Source: Chloroflexota bacterium
Lineage (GTDB): Bacteria > Chloroflexota > Anaerolineae > UBA3071
Direction: 5' to 3'
NCBI GenBank assembly: GCA_014383605.1
Contig: JACNHM010000389.1
Coordinates: forward strand, 1 to 15,330
Length of the DNA stretch: 15,330 bases
Below, piece after piece: positions 5,940-14,645 of the stretch (the stretch's first letter is position 1; each line of letters starts with the position of its first letter). The position numbers and the translations under genes are program-made. The notes under the pieces are model-generated. The model was not told the DNA's origin, made no database searches, and worked only from the letters and a program-made list of their open reading frames with translations.

Positions 5940-8363
5940 TCACAGCCCCATCTCACCCATCGTGACCTCAACGTGATGAGTCTTGCCATCGCCAAAAACC
6001 GGCACCACGTTGCCTGCGATCTCCTGGCCATCTACCTTGACTAATGTTACCCCCTTGCAGGTGTGATGGGGATTGACGACCTCGATCTGGTAGACAGCTC
6101 CCCTGAATTGCCTGGTGACTTTGAAGCCATCCCATCCCTGGGATATGCAGGGGTTGATTTGCAGCCCCTCGTAGGTCGGCTTCACGCCCAGGATGTACTG
6201 GGTAGCGGCCTGGTAGGCCCAGGAGGCGGTGCCGGTGAGCCAGCTGTTGCGGGCCAACCCAAACTGGGGATGCTCATCGCCCAGGATGTTCTGCGGGAAG
6301 ACGTAGGGCTCGCACTCGTACTCGTCAATACGGTCGTTCTTAGCCACCGGGTTGATCTGGCGGTAGTACTCGTAGGCCCGGTCGCCGTTTCCCATCATCG
6401 TCTCGGCAATGATGACCCAGGGGTTGGCGTGCAGGAAGATGCCGCCATTCTCCTTGGCCCCCGGCGGATAGGTGGTGATCCCACCCTTGGTGGGGTCATA
6501 GCCGTCGTAGCCCGGCGTGCTGAGCTTGATGCCGTGCCGGGTGTTGAGCCGCTGGTAGACGGCATCCAGGGCTGCCCTGGCCCGTTCCGGCGGGGCGAAG
6601 CCCGAGATCACCGGCCACGATTGACCGTTGGCGTAGATCTGCCCGTGGGTGTTCCTGTGGGAGCCAAGAGGCGTACCGTCGGCGTCAAAGTACCGCATGT
6701 ACCACTCACCGTCCCAACCATGCTCGTTCACCCGCTGCTTCATCGTTTCGTAGGTCTCGGTGTAGCGGGCGATGGATTCCTCGTCACCCAGGTACCGGGC
6801 CAATTCGATCGTCTCCAGCAGGGCCTTGCCGAAGAGGTTGGCCGTGAACAGCGATTCCGCCCCTGCCCCCAAGTTGACCGTGTCGTTCCAGTCGGCGAAG
6901 CCCAGCAGCGGTAGCCCGTGCGCCCCCACGTTGCTCCAGGTGAACTCGATGGCCCGTCGCAGATGGTCGAGCACCGTGCCCGACTCGATCGGTCGTCCAT
7001 CCCCGCCCTTTTCATAGTGGGGAATCACCTCGTCTAGGAAGGCGAGGTCTCCTGTCTCCTTCAAGTATGCGGTGACGGCGAGCGTGATCCATAGATGGTC
7101 GTCGCTGTAGTATTTCGGAGCCTCCTCGACCTCCCTGGAGTCGCCCTCGTTGGCCTCCATGGTCAGCGGGTTGAACTGGTGCATGGCGGAACCGTTCCGC
7201 TTCTGCACCTGGAGCAGCTTGCGAAGCAGTGCCATGGCCTCCTGGGACGCCCCGGCCAATGCCCCCATCACATCCTGAGAGCTGTCGCGGAAGCCGATCC
7301 CCCGCGCCCCGTAGCCGAGCTGGTACAGCGAGAGGTAGCGCGACCAGTTGAGGGTGATGTAGCACTGACGCGGGTTGTGGACGTTGACCAGGCTGTTCAT
7401 GGCCGCATCGAGCGTCTCCACCTGCAGGACGGAGAGGTACCGGTCCCAGAAGTCGGCTAACTCCTCCAGGGCCCGGTCCACCTCGGCCAAGTCCCGGTAG
7501 CGTCGGATCGAAGGCCTGGCCTGCCCCACACTTTCGGCTTGGCCCAGTTGGGTGATCAGCCGCACGGTCTCGCCAGGGCGGATGACCCCCAGGCGGTGAA
7601 GCAGGGCGCCGATGTTGTCCCCGCACAGCGTCTCGTGGCTGCTCAACTCGTCCCGCTCCAGGCTGAGCGGATGGGCCCAGGTGCCGTATTCGTTGTCCCC
7701 CAGGAACCGCCTGCGGTCCGATTCGAACGAGGAGACCGGCTGGTTCGAGGTGAAGGTGTTGACTCGGGAGTCCTTGTTCATGAAGGCGTATTGCGTCAGG
7801 ATAACTGAGCCATCTTCATCCCCGTATACTCTACTTTGCATCGTCTGAGGCACCCAGTCGGCGTTGGTGAGCTGCTTGAGGGCGTCTGGATGGGTGTACT
7901 CCACCACCGGGATGGCGTCAATCTCCAGGGGGCGGTCGGAGACGTTAGTGATGCGGATGTCCCGTATCTCCTGGCTACCTCTCAAGGGAACAAAGATCGT
8001 CACCTCCGTCCTGATGCCGTAGAACTGGGAGACGATGCGGGTGTATCCCAGCCCGACGTAGCACTCGTAGAGGTCGTAGGGATCCAGCGTGGGGACGAGA
8101 AAGGGAGAGAAGACCTTGTACCCGTCCCCCTGCTTGAAGCGCAAGTACAGCGTCTCCCCCTTGAACTCCGAACTGAGGAGTTGAGGGATGTATTTGGTGA
8201 TGCGGTTGAGGGCGGGGTCTTCTTTGCACATCAGCGCCCCGCCGGTGTGGTCTACAATCCCCCCAAAGGCCAGTGTCCCCACATAGTTGATCCACTTGAC
8301 CGGCGTCTTGGGGTTGGTGATGACGTATTCGCTGGTCTCGTCATCAAAGTATCCATACTGCAT
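5940..8363 (-). CDS. GH94 glycoside phosphorylase, divergent second copy (substrate unknown)
   Basis: This is an 807-residue cytoplasmic GH94 inverting phosphorylase, which would cleave a beta-linked disaccharide with phosphate to give an alpha-sugar-1-phosphate. I prefer the ATG at 8363, because AGGA lies eight bases upstream and the family begins MxYGYFDD; an ATG six codons earlier (8381) is less well placed. Visible features in this numbering are an N-terminal beta-sandwich region, [12 protein letters not shown] (Arg354, Asp360, donor-site residues by analogy with cellobiose phosphorylase), FADWNDTVNL with the general acid Asp494, and KENGGIFLHANPW with a probable phosphate-binding His645. 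It differs from the other GH94 here at acceptor-side segments (WNDTVNL against WNDCLNL; GYDPTKGGITTYPPG). It follows the kinase by 39 bases and is last before the terminator. N,N'-diacetylchitobiose, cellobiose, cellobionate or another beta-disaccharide are possible substrates. Confidence 0.9.
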   Translation of the reverse strand: MQYGYFDDETSEYVITNPKTPVKWINYVGTLAFGGIVDHTGGALMCKEDPALNRITKYIPQLLSSEFKGETLYLRFKQGDGYKVFSPFLVPTLDPYDLYECYVGLGYTRIVSQFYGIRTEVTIFVPLRGSQEIRDIRITNVSDRPLEIDAIPVVEYTHPDALKQLTNADWVPQTMQSRVYGDEDGSVILTQYAFMNKDSRVNTFTSNQPVSSFESDRRRFLGDNEYGTWAHPLSLERDELSSHETLCGDNIGALLHRLGVIRPGETVRLITQLGQAESVGQARPSIRRYRDLAEVDRALEELADFWDRYLSVLQVETLDAAMNSLVNVHNPRQCYITLNWSRYLSLYQLGYGARGIGFRDSSQDVMGALAGASQEAMALLRKLLQVQKRNGSAMHQFNPLTMEANEGDSREVEEAPKYYSDDHLWITLAVTAYLKETGDLAFLDEVIPHYEKGGDGRPIESGTVLDHLRRAIEFTWSNVGAHGLPLLGFADWNDTVNLGAGAESLFTANLFGKALLETIELARYLGDEESIARYTETYETMKQRVNEHGWDGEWYMRYFDADGTPLGSHRNTHGQIYANGQSWPVISGFAPPERARAALDAVYQRLNTRHGIKLSTPGYDGYDPTKGGITTYPPGAKENGGIFLHANPWVIIAETMMGNGDRAYEYYRQINPVAKNDRIDEYECEPYVFPQNILGDEHPQFGLARNSWLTGTASWAYQAATQYILGVKPTYEGLQINPCISQGWDGFKVTRQFRGAVYQIEVVNPHHTCKGVTLVKVDGQEIAGNVVPVFGDGKTHHVEVTMGEMGL

Positions 8364-8402
8364 CTGGCATGTCCTTTCCATTCCTGCTGCTTCTGCTGCC
8401 TC

Positions 8403-9419
8403 TCACGGGGGCTGCTCCGGCCTCAGCTCGTCCGGCAGGCTGGCCCGCACGTTGGCATAGACGGTCTCGTTGACCTCCACTCCCATACTTTCCAGGGCCA
8501 GGAAAACCGCCCCTATCACCGGCTCGAACTCCGGGAGAACGATGGTGGTCTGGGGAGCCACCCTGTGCACCACCTGAGTCACCGTGTCCACCAGCAGCGG
8601 GCCCTTGCCTTTGAATACGCTGCCGCCCAGCACCACCTCCACATCAGTGGTTTCCAGCCCTAGCCGTTTGATGATGGCGTTGGCCGTGGTTCCCGCCTCG
8701 GTCCCTACCCGCACCACGAGATCCTGGGACACCTGGTCCCCTCCATAGGCTGCCTCGAAGACGAGGGGGACCAGGGAGAGGAGTCGGCGCTGGTCGTACT
8801 GTCCGGGATAGTAGTCGAACTGGCTCCGATAGAGCTGGGAGATCAGTTCCTCCACCGAAGGGAGCCCCAGGGCAGTGAGAACCATCTCTGTCAGCACGGT
8901 GGGCTGGCCCCGCCCGTCCCAGGCCCGACTGATGAGGCGGATCACCTCCTGGGCAATGTCGCCGCCCCCGCCCCAATCGCCCGACAACGCCCCCAGGCCC
9001 GGCAGTTGCACCTCCCGCCCGTCGGGCCCGATGCCACCCGCGTTGAAGCCGGTGCCGCAGATCACGGCCACGCCCCAACTGCGCTTGAGGCCAGCGCGCA
9101 GGGCGACCATGGTATCGTTCTTGATGCGTGTCTGCCGGGCGAGGCCCATTCCCTCGACGGCCGGGATCAGGAGGGCAAAATCCACGGGCAGGTCGGCTCC
9201 GGCCAGGCCGAAGAAGCCGAAGTCCACAGGAGGAGACGCGCCAGCCTGAGCCAGAGCTTCCTCGCAGGATCGTCTGATCTCCGCCAGGGCTGGCTCCAAC
9301 CCGGCCGCCTGGTGGTTGCCCGGCCCACCCTGGCCAAACCCCAGGATATGGCCGTCTTCGTCGGCGACCAGAGCGAAGGTCTTGGTTGCGCCAGCGTCTA
9401 CACCCAGAACGAGGCTCAT
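8403..9419 (-). CDS. BadF/BadG/BcrA-type sugar kinase (GlcNAc-kinase-like)
   Basis: This 338-residue ASKHA-fold ATPase belongs to the family that contains N-acetylglucosamine kinase, glucosamine kinase and MurK. The phosphate-1 loop is GVDAGATKT (6-14). The catalytic Asp is D102 in KNDTMVALRAG. The phosphate-2 loop is CGTGFNAGG (121-129), followed by the family element SGDWGGGGDIAQE (146-158). The adenosine-binding stretch is VVLGGSVFKGKG. It probably phosphorylates a sugar hydroxyl (O6 in known members) in the cytoplasm. Its ATG overlaps the GH4 stop as ATGA, with GGGAGG just upstream, so the two proteins are made together. Plausible substrates are free GlcNAc, GlcN or glucose released by the phosphorylases, or an intact disaccharide destined for GH4. 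The family also holds CoA-dehydratase activators, but the sugar context and lack of a dehydratase make that unlikely. Confidence 0.85.
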   Translation of the reverse strand: MSLVLGVDAGATKTFALVADEDGHILGFGQGGPGNHQAAGLEPALAEIRRSCEEALAQAGASPPVDFGFFGLAGADLPVDFALLIPAVEGMGLARQTRIKNDTMVALRAGLKRSWGVAVICGTGFNAGGIGPDGREVQLPGLGALSGDWGGGGDIAQEVIRLISRAWDGRGQPTVLTEMVLTALGLPSVEELISQLYRSQFDYYPGQYDQRRLLSLVPLVFEAAYGGDQVSQDLVVRVGTEAGTTANAIIKRLGLETTDVEVVLGGSVFKGKGPLLVDTVTQVVHRVAPQTTIVLPEFEPVIGAVFLALESMGVEVNETVYANVRASLPDELRPEQPP

Positions 9420-10699
9420 GTCCTCCCCCCGAACTGCGGCAGGTAAGCCCGGTTGGCCTCCTTGATGGCTGCCCAGAGCTCCTGGGCCACGGCAAAAGAG
9501 GGCACCAAGGGATGGGTCAGAAGCGCTTGCAAAGCCGCCTGCTCGTCCCCCTCCACTGCCGCCAGCACCGTCAGTTGCTCGTATGCCTTTACGGCCTGGG
9601 TCAGCCCTCGTATCGCCGGGGGCATGGGGGCCACAGGGATCGCCTGGGCGCCCCTCCTGTTGATCACCGAAGGCAGCTCCACCACACAGCGCGGCGAGAG
9701 ATCGGGCAGGGCACCGTTGTTGCGCGTGTTGACGATGTGTACCTCGCCCCTGTCGTCATGGATGGCGCGGATGACGGCCACGGCCACGGTGGAATAGTGG
9801 GCCCCACCCCTCTCCTCCAACAGCCTGGGTTTGTGCTTCAGGTTGGGGTCAGCGTAGAGCTCCAGCAGACTTGCTTCGATCTCCTGAACCTCCTCTCCCC
9901 GGGTCGTCACCGCCCGGCGCTGCTCGGCCACCACCTGATCGTGGTTGTAGTAGTAGGCCAGGTAGTAGCTGGGAAGCATTCTCAGCGACTTCAGGAGTTG
10001 GGGGGAAAAGGGGGATTCGCCTGCCCTGGCCACGGCGATGGCGCCCTCCATCACTTCCTCGAAGACATCCTCGCCGTCCAACCTCACGCCGCGAATCCAA
10101 CTCAGGTGGTTCAGTCCAACGTAGTCTAACTGGATGCGCTCGGGAGCCACGCCCAACTGCTGGGCGATGCCCTGCTGGAACCCAAAGGGCGAGTTGCACA
10201 GGCCAATGGTCGGGATGTCGGTGTAGTTGAGCAGGGCCTCGGTGATGATGCCCGAGGGATTGGTGAAATTGATGAGGTGGGCTCTTGGCGCTACCTCGGC
10301 TATGTCGTGGGCAATGTCCAGGAGCACGGGGATGGTGCGCAGAGCCTTGGCAAAGCCGCCTGGGCCGGTGGTTTCCTGGCCCACCACCCCAAATCGAAGG
10401 GGGATCTTCTCATCTTGAATCCGGCAGGCCAGTCCCCCTACTCGAATCTGGGTAATGACGTAGTCGGCCCCTTCGAGCGCTTCTCGCCGCCGAGTCATAA
10501 GCCTCAGTTCGATGCCAGCCTCGGCTGCCCGCAGCATGCGTTCCGCCAGTCCGCCTACAATGCGCAATCTGTTCTCATCAATGTCCATCAGAACGATGGT
10601 AGTCACCGGCAATTCATCGCCAGCCTTGATGAAACCTTCGATGAGCTCTGGGGTATAGGTGCTGCCTCCGCCAATGACACAGATCCTTAACCCGGCCAC
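9416..10699 (-). CDS. GH4 NAD+- and metal-dependent glycosidase (6-phospho-beta-glucosidase-like)
   Basis: This 427-residue GH4 enzyme works by transient oxidation at C3 of the sugar, using NAD+ and a divalent metal. It starts at GTG with GGAGG six bases upstream. The Rossmann NAD site is VIGGGSTYTPELI (8-20), and an acidic end of strand two lies at MDIDENR. Other family motifs are GQETTGPGGFAKALRTIPV (107-125), INFTNPSG (143-150), the metal ligands Cys168 (LCNSPFG) and His198 (GLNHLSW), and a probable base Tyr at 245/246. The CN…P and GLNHL pattern is closer to 6-phospho-beta-glucosidases than to the alpha-galactosidase (CHS) or alpha-glucosidase (CHG) branches. No PTS gene is visible, so any 6-phosphate would have to come from the coupled kinase, or the true substrate is not phosphorylated. 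It lies 33 bases after the first GH94 gene. Confidence 0.88.
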   Translation of the reverse strand: MAGLRICVIGGGSTYTPELIEGFIKAGDELPVTTIVLMDIDENRLRIVGGLAERMLRAAEAGIELRLMTRRREALEGADYVITQIRVGGLACRIQDEKIPLRFGVVGQETTGPGGFAKALRTIPVLLDIAHDIAEVAPRAHLINFTNPSGIITEALLNYTDIPTIGLCNSPFGFQQGIAQQLGVAPERIQLDYVGLNHLSWIRGVRLDGEDVFEEVMEGAIAVARAGESPFSPQLLKSLRMLPSYYLAYYYNHDQVVAEQRRAVTTRGEEVQEIEASLLELYADPNLKHKPRLLEERGGAHYSTVAVAVIRAIHDDRGEVHIVNTRNNGALPDLSPRCVVELPSVINRRGAQAIPVAPMPPAIRGLTQAVKAYEQLTVLAAVEGDEQAALQALLTHPLVPSFAVAQELWAAIKEANRAYLPQFGGRT

Positions 10700-10732
10700 T
10701 TCGCGCCTCCAAGGTGCCCTGCGATTATTCCC

Positions 10733-13177
10733 TCACTTCAGGGTGGCCTCCACCATCACCTCCGTCTGACCCTCGGGTGGCAGAGGGACGATGTCCCCCT
10801 CAATCGGCTGGCCGTCCACGCTCAACGAAACCATGTCTCCCTTGCCCACCCGTTTCACGGAGACATAGTAGGTCACACCACGGTAGACACGCCTGGCCTT
10901 GAAACCCGGCCAGTTGCTGGGGATGACCGGGGCGATCTGCAGGCCCTCGTAGGTGGGCCGAATGCCCAGGATCCACTGGGTAATGGCCACGTAGTTCCAG
11001 GCGGCAGTGCCGGTCAGCCAGGAGTTCTTGGCTTCGCCGTGGGTGGGCGCGTCGCGCCCGGCGATCATCTGGGCGTAGACGTACGGCTCGCAGCGATGCA
11101 CCTCGCTGATCTCCTCCCGTGCCGAAGGATTGATGCGCAGGTAGTAGTCGTGGGCTTGGTCGCCGTGCCCGATTATTGCCTCGGCAATCATGATCCAGGG
11201 GTTGGTGTGGCAGAAGATGCCCGCGTTCTCCTTGTAGCCGGGCGGGTAGGATGAGATCTCGCCCAGGTGCACGTAGTAGCGCGAGTAGGCAGGCTGGTGG
11301 AGAATGATGCCATGCGGCGTGGACAGCCGTTCCCTCACCGCCGTCAGCGCCCTCTTGGCCCTGCTATCTTCGTGGCCGATGCCAGCCATCACGCAGATGC
11401 CCTGGGGCTCGATGAAGATCTGCCCCTCCTCACACTCTTGCGAGCCCACCTTATGCCCGAAGGCATCGTAGGCACGGAGAAACCACTCGCCGTCCCAACC
11501 ATGTTCCAGCACAGCAGCAGCCATCTTGGCTGCCTCGTCGTGGTATCGCTGGGCCTCCTCCGCCAGACAACGCCTCCGGGCAATGGCCGCCAGTTCCTTC
11601 GCCGCCAGCACGAACAGCCCGGCGATGAAGAGCGACTCAGCCACCTTCCCTTCTTTGGTGGCCACAGTCTGAAAGGATTCGCCCGGCGTGTCGGAGAAGG
11701 TGTTCAGGTTCAAACAGTCGTTCCAGTCGGCGCGGCCGATGAGGGGCAGGCCGTGCGGCCCCAGCCGCTCCAGCGTGTAGCGCAGGCTGCGCTGCAGGTG
11801 CTCGTAGAGGGGCGTCTCGCTGCCGGGCCGCCTGTCGTACGCAACGCGCTCATCCAGGATGCTCCAATCACCGCTTTCCTTCAGGTAAGCCGCCACGCTC
11901 AGGATCAGCCAAAGGGGGTCGTCGTTGAAGTCCCCGCCGACCTCATCGTTGCCCCGCTTGGTGAGCGGCTGGTATTGGTGATACGCACCGCCTGTCTCCA
12001 GTTGCGTGGCCGCCAGGTCCAGGATGCGCTGGCGAGCCCGCTCCGGTACCGTATGCACGGAACCCAACAGGTCCTGGTTGGAGTCCCGAAAGCCGATGCC
12101 ACGCCCGATGCCCGATTCGAAGAACGAAGCGGATCGCGAGAGATTGAACGTGACCATACACTGGTACGGGTTCCAAATGTTGACCATGCGATTGGTGTGG
12201 ACGTTCGGCGTCTCCACCTGGAAGATGCCCAGCATGGCCTCCCACTGGGCACGTAGCGCCTCGAAGGCGGCCTCCACGTTTTCTTCGCCTAGATACCTGG
12301 CGATGACAGGTTTGACCGTTTGCTTGTTGACCGTCTGCGAGCCAGGGGGGGCGAACTTCCGGTCGGGAGGGTTCTCGTGATAGCCGAGCAGGAAGATGAT
12401 GCGGCGGGTTTGGCCGGGATCGAGGGAGAGCCTGACGTGGTGTGAGCCCATCGGCGCCCAGCCGTGGGCCTCGGAATTAAACGAACGTCCACGCTCAACC
12501 GCTGCCGGATGGTCCCAGCCTCGATACGGCCCCAAGAACACATCGCGCTGCGTGTCGAATCCGGCCAGCTCCTCGGAGCAGGCGAAGAAGGCAAGGTGAT
12601 TCCGCCGTTCGCGGTACTCGGTTTTGTGGTAGATCACTCCATCCTCGATCTCCACCTCGCCGATGTTGAAATTGCGCTGGAAGTTGGTCGCGTCGTCCTG
12701 GGCATCCCACAGGCAGAACTCGATGCTGGAGAAAACCGAGAGGCTGGCGGGCTCCTGGCGCTGATTGGTCAGCGTGAGTTGCCAGATTTCCAGGCTGTCG
12801 CCCAGGGGGACGAAGTACCGGGTCTGGGCTTCGATCCCCTTGTAGCTGGAACCGATGATGGTGTAGCCCAGCCCGTGGCGGCAGATGTAGTCTTCTACTT
12901 CATGGCGGGTGGGCTGCCAAGAAGGGGACCAGAACTCCCCCGTGTCGTTGTCCCGCAGGTAGATGTAGCGCCCGCTGCAATCGAGGGGGACGTTGTTGTA
13001 ACGATACCGGGTGAGACGCCGCAGGCGGGCATCCCGATAGAACGAATAACCGCCGGTGGTGTTGGAGATCAGGCCAAAAGTAGCCTCGCTCCCGAGGTAG
13101 TTGATCCAGGGGAGCGGGGTGTCGGGCCGCGTGGTCACGTACTCGCGGCGGTGGTCGTCAAAGTGTCCGTAACGCAT
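10733..13177 (-). CDS. GH94 cellobiose-phosphorylase-like enzyme
   Basis: This 814-residue protein is close in length to characterised cellobiose phosphorylases and begins with the family opening MRYGHFDD. Cellobiose phosphorylase converts cellobiose and phosphate to glucose and alpha-glucose-1-phosphate in the cytoplasm. Key residues line up with the Cellulomonas gilvus enzyme at a constant offset of three: Arg359 and Asp365 in [13 protein letters not shown] (R362, D368), and Trp485 and catalytic Asp487 in [12 protein letters not shown] (W488, D490). [13 protein letters not shown] carries a likely phosphate-binding His657. The WNDCLNLN sequence favours cellobiose over chitobiose. AAGGAG lies just before the ATG, eight bases after the GH130 stop. 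All active-site motifs are intact. Related beta-disaccharides remain possible, as GH94 specificity is hard to read from motifs alone. Confidence 0.93.
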   Translation of the reverse strand: MRYGHFDDHRREYVTTRPDTPLPWINYLGSEATFGLISNTTGGYSFYRDARLRRLTRYRYNNVPLDCSGRYIYLRDNDTGEFWSPSWQPTRHEVEDYICRHGLGYTIIGSSYKGIEAQTRYFVPLGDSLEIWQLTLTNQRQEPASLSVFSSIEFCLWDAQDDATNFQRNFNIGEVEIEDGVIYHKTEYRERRNHLAFFACSEELAGFDTQRDVFLGPYRGWDHPAAVERGRSFNSEAHGWAPMGSHHVRLSLDPGQTRRIIFLLGYHENPPDRKFAPPGSQTVNKQTVKPVIARYLGEENVEAAFEALRAQWEAMLGIFQVETPNVHTNRMVNIWNPYQCMVTFNLSRSASFFESGIGRGIGFRDSNQDLLGSVHTVPERARQRILDLAATQLETGGAYHQYQPLTKRGNDEVGGDFNDDPLWLILSVAAYLKESGDWSILDERVAYDRRPGSETPLYEHLQRSLRYTLERLGPHGLPLIGRADWNDCLNLNTFSDTPGESFQTVATKEGKVAESLFIAGLFVLAAKELAAIARRRCLAEEAQRYHDEAAKMAAAVLEHGWDGEWFLRAYDAFGHKVGSQECEEGQIFIEPQGICVMAGIGHEDSRAKRALTAVRERLSTPHGIILHQPAYSRYYVHLGEISSYPPGYKENAGIFCHTNPWIMIAEAIIGHGDQAHDYYLRINPSAREEISEVHRCEPYVYAQMIAGRDAPTHGEAKNSWLTGTAAWNYVAITQWILGIRPTYEGLQIAPVIPSNWPGFKARRVYRGVTYYVSVKRVGKGDMVSLSVDGQPIEGDIVPLPPEGQTEVMVEATLK

Positions 13178-13185
13178 AGTCTCCT

Positions 13186-14184
13186 TCAGAGAGAATTCTC
13201 TTTGATGAAACCAATCAGTTCGTTGGCTTTCGCAAAGGCCAGACAGGTCACCGTGTCTGCTCCGCCGTAGTAGATGGCCATCCGACCGGTGGCGGCATCG
13301 GTCAAGGCAGCGCAGGGGAAGACCACGTTGGGCACGTCGCCAACCTGCTCGTAAGCCTCCTTGGGATGCAGCAGGTACGGCTCGGTGCGGTGGAGCACCT
13401 TCCAGGGCTGTTGGATATCCAGCAGCGCGGCGCCCATCGAGTAGACGAAGCCGTTGCAGGAGGTCAGCACCCCATGATAGAGCATCAGCCAGCCCTCGGT
13501 GGTTTCAATGGGGATGGGGCCGGCGCCAATCTTGGTGCTTTGCCAGCCACCGACGGTTCGCATGACCAGGCGGTGCTTGCCCCAATGGGTCATGTCGGGG
13601 CTTTCGGAGTAGTAGATGTCTCCAAACGGTGTGTGCCCACGATCGCTGGGGCGGCTGAGCATGGCGAAACTGCCATTGATTCGGCGCGGGAACAAGACGC
13701 CGTTGCGATTAAAGGGCAGGAAGGCGTTCTCCATCTGATAGAACGTCTCGAAATCGTGGGTGTAAGCTACCCCGATGGTCGGCCAGCCCGCGAAGCTGTT
13801 GCACCACGTGACATAGTACCGATCCTCGATCCAGCAGACGCGCGGGTCGTAGCCGTAGCCCCACTCCATCTGTGCGACGCCTTCGGCCGGCTGAAACTCG
13901 ATCCGCTCGTTGTCGATCTCCCAAGCCAGCCCGTCCTTACTTCCGCCGGCGTGAAGCTGCATGTATCGGCGTCTGTCGTCGCAGCGGAATACGCCGCGGA
14001 ACTCTCCCCGATACGGGACCACTGCCGAGTTGAAGATGCTGTTGGACGAGGGGATCAGATCCCGTGGTATGATGGGATTCTTCGAGTAGCGCCAGACCAC
14101 GCCGCTGCGCTCAGGGCACTCAGGAGGGCGTTCTTCCCAAGGAATGTTGGGCAATTCAGGACCAATGATCTTCGCCTTTGACAT
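13186..14184 (-). CDS. GH130 family beta-mannoside phosphorylase/glycosidase
   Basis: This 332-residue five-bladed propeller protein is of the GH130 family. Members phosphorolyse beta-mannosides (Man-Glc, beta-1,2- or beta-1,4-mannobiose, Man-GlcNAc) to alpha-mannose-1-phosphate, and a few hydrolyse beta-1,2-mannosides. The blade motifs are [19 protein letters not shown] (near 49-67), [19 protein letters not shown] (109-127) with the probable general acid Asp113, and [19 protein letters not shown]. Arg, Tyr and His residues that could bind phosphate are present, but I cannot tell phosphorylase from hydrolase with certainty. There is no signal peptide, so it acts in the cytoplasm. Its ATG is three bases after the stop of the broken ABC gene, with GGGAGG supplied by that gene's end. 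It is now the first intact gene of the operon. Confidence 0.88.
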   Translation of the reverse strand: MSKAKIIGPELPNIPWEERPPECPERSGVVWRYSKNPIIPRDLIPSSNSIFNSAVVPYRGEFRGVFRCDDRRRYMQLHAGGSKDGLAWEIDNERIEFQPAEGVAQMEWGYGYDPRVCWIEDRYYVTWCNSFAGWPTIGVAYTHDFETFYQMENAFLPFNRNGVLFPRRINGSFAMLSRPSDRGHTPFGDIYYSESPDMTHWGKHRLVMRTVGGWQSTKIGAGPIPIETTEGWLMLYHGVLTSCNGFVYSMGAALLDIQQPWKVLHRTEPYLLHPKEAYEQVGDVPNVVFPCAALTDAATGRMAIYYGGADTVTCLAFAKANELIGFIKENSL

Positions 14185-14187
14185 TCC

Positions 14188-14598
14188 TTACTCCCTCCCC
14201 GCATAGCGGAAACACGCCACGAAATGATCGCTCTCTGCCTCTATCAGCGTGGGCCTCTGTCTCTTACAAGCTTCATTCTTGTATGCGGCTGGACACCTTT
14301 CGTAGTAGACACACCCCCTGCTGAGCTCTGCCTGTATTGCCCTTAGCTCGACCTCTACCTCTTCCCATTTCCTATCCAGGCGTGGAACGGAGGCCATGAG
14401 CATCTTTGTGTATGGATGAAGCGGATTGTCGTACAGTTTCTCTGTCGCACCCATCTCCACAACATATCCTCTATAGAGAATCACTGCTCGCTCGCTGATA
14501 TAGTAACCCAGCGAGAGATCATGTGTTATGAAAAGGATAGACAGGCCACGGGATTTGAGGTCTGCCAGCAAGTTGAGAACGTCAATTCGTCTGGATGC
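14188..14598 (-). pseudogene. Opp/Dpp-type ABC transporter ATPase, C-terminal fragment
   Basis: Only the last 137 or so residues of an oligopeptide/oligosaccharide-type ABC ATPase remain. Family sequence begins just after where Walker B would be (ASRRIDVLNLLADL). It continues with the H-loop LFITHDLSLGYYISE, then LYRGYVVEMGATEKLY and NPLHPYTKMLMASVP, and the C-terminal four-cysteine region (C…RCP…C…HFVAC) that holds an iron-sulfur cluster in some Dpp/Opp ATPases. Walker A, the Q-loop, the signature motif and Walker B are missing, so it cannot hydrolyse ATP. The frame is open to a TTG at 14670, but those extra residues are unlike the family and overlap the GH3 end. GC is lower than in the enzymes downstream: two 60-base lines (14461-14580) count 27 and 28 G/C. 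The intact gene probably served import for this operon. Confidence 0.85.
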
Positions 14599-14645
14599 TG
14601 ATCGGCAGTCTGATTGCGACGATAGGTTAGGACGCGACGCGGCAC
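14598..14645. other. Junction between the GH3 stop and the truncated ABC gene
   Basis: Sequence between the GH3 TAG (14645-14647) and the first ABC-like residue (codon at 14596-14598) matches neither gene. No start codon, ribosome site or hairpin is evident. The ABC gene has lost about two thirds of its length here, so this marks a deletion, insertion scar or assembly join. Confidence 0.5.

Noticed and set aside
8403..9419. Kinase as a benzoyl-CoA or 2-hydroxyacyl-CoA dehydratase activator
   Set aside because: The same fold is shared, but there are no Fe-S cysteines between the domains and no dehydratase genes nearby, while all neighbours act on sugars.
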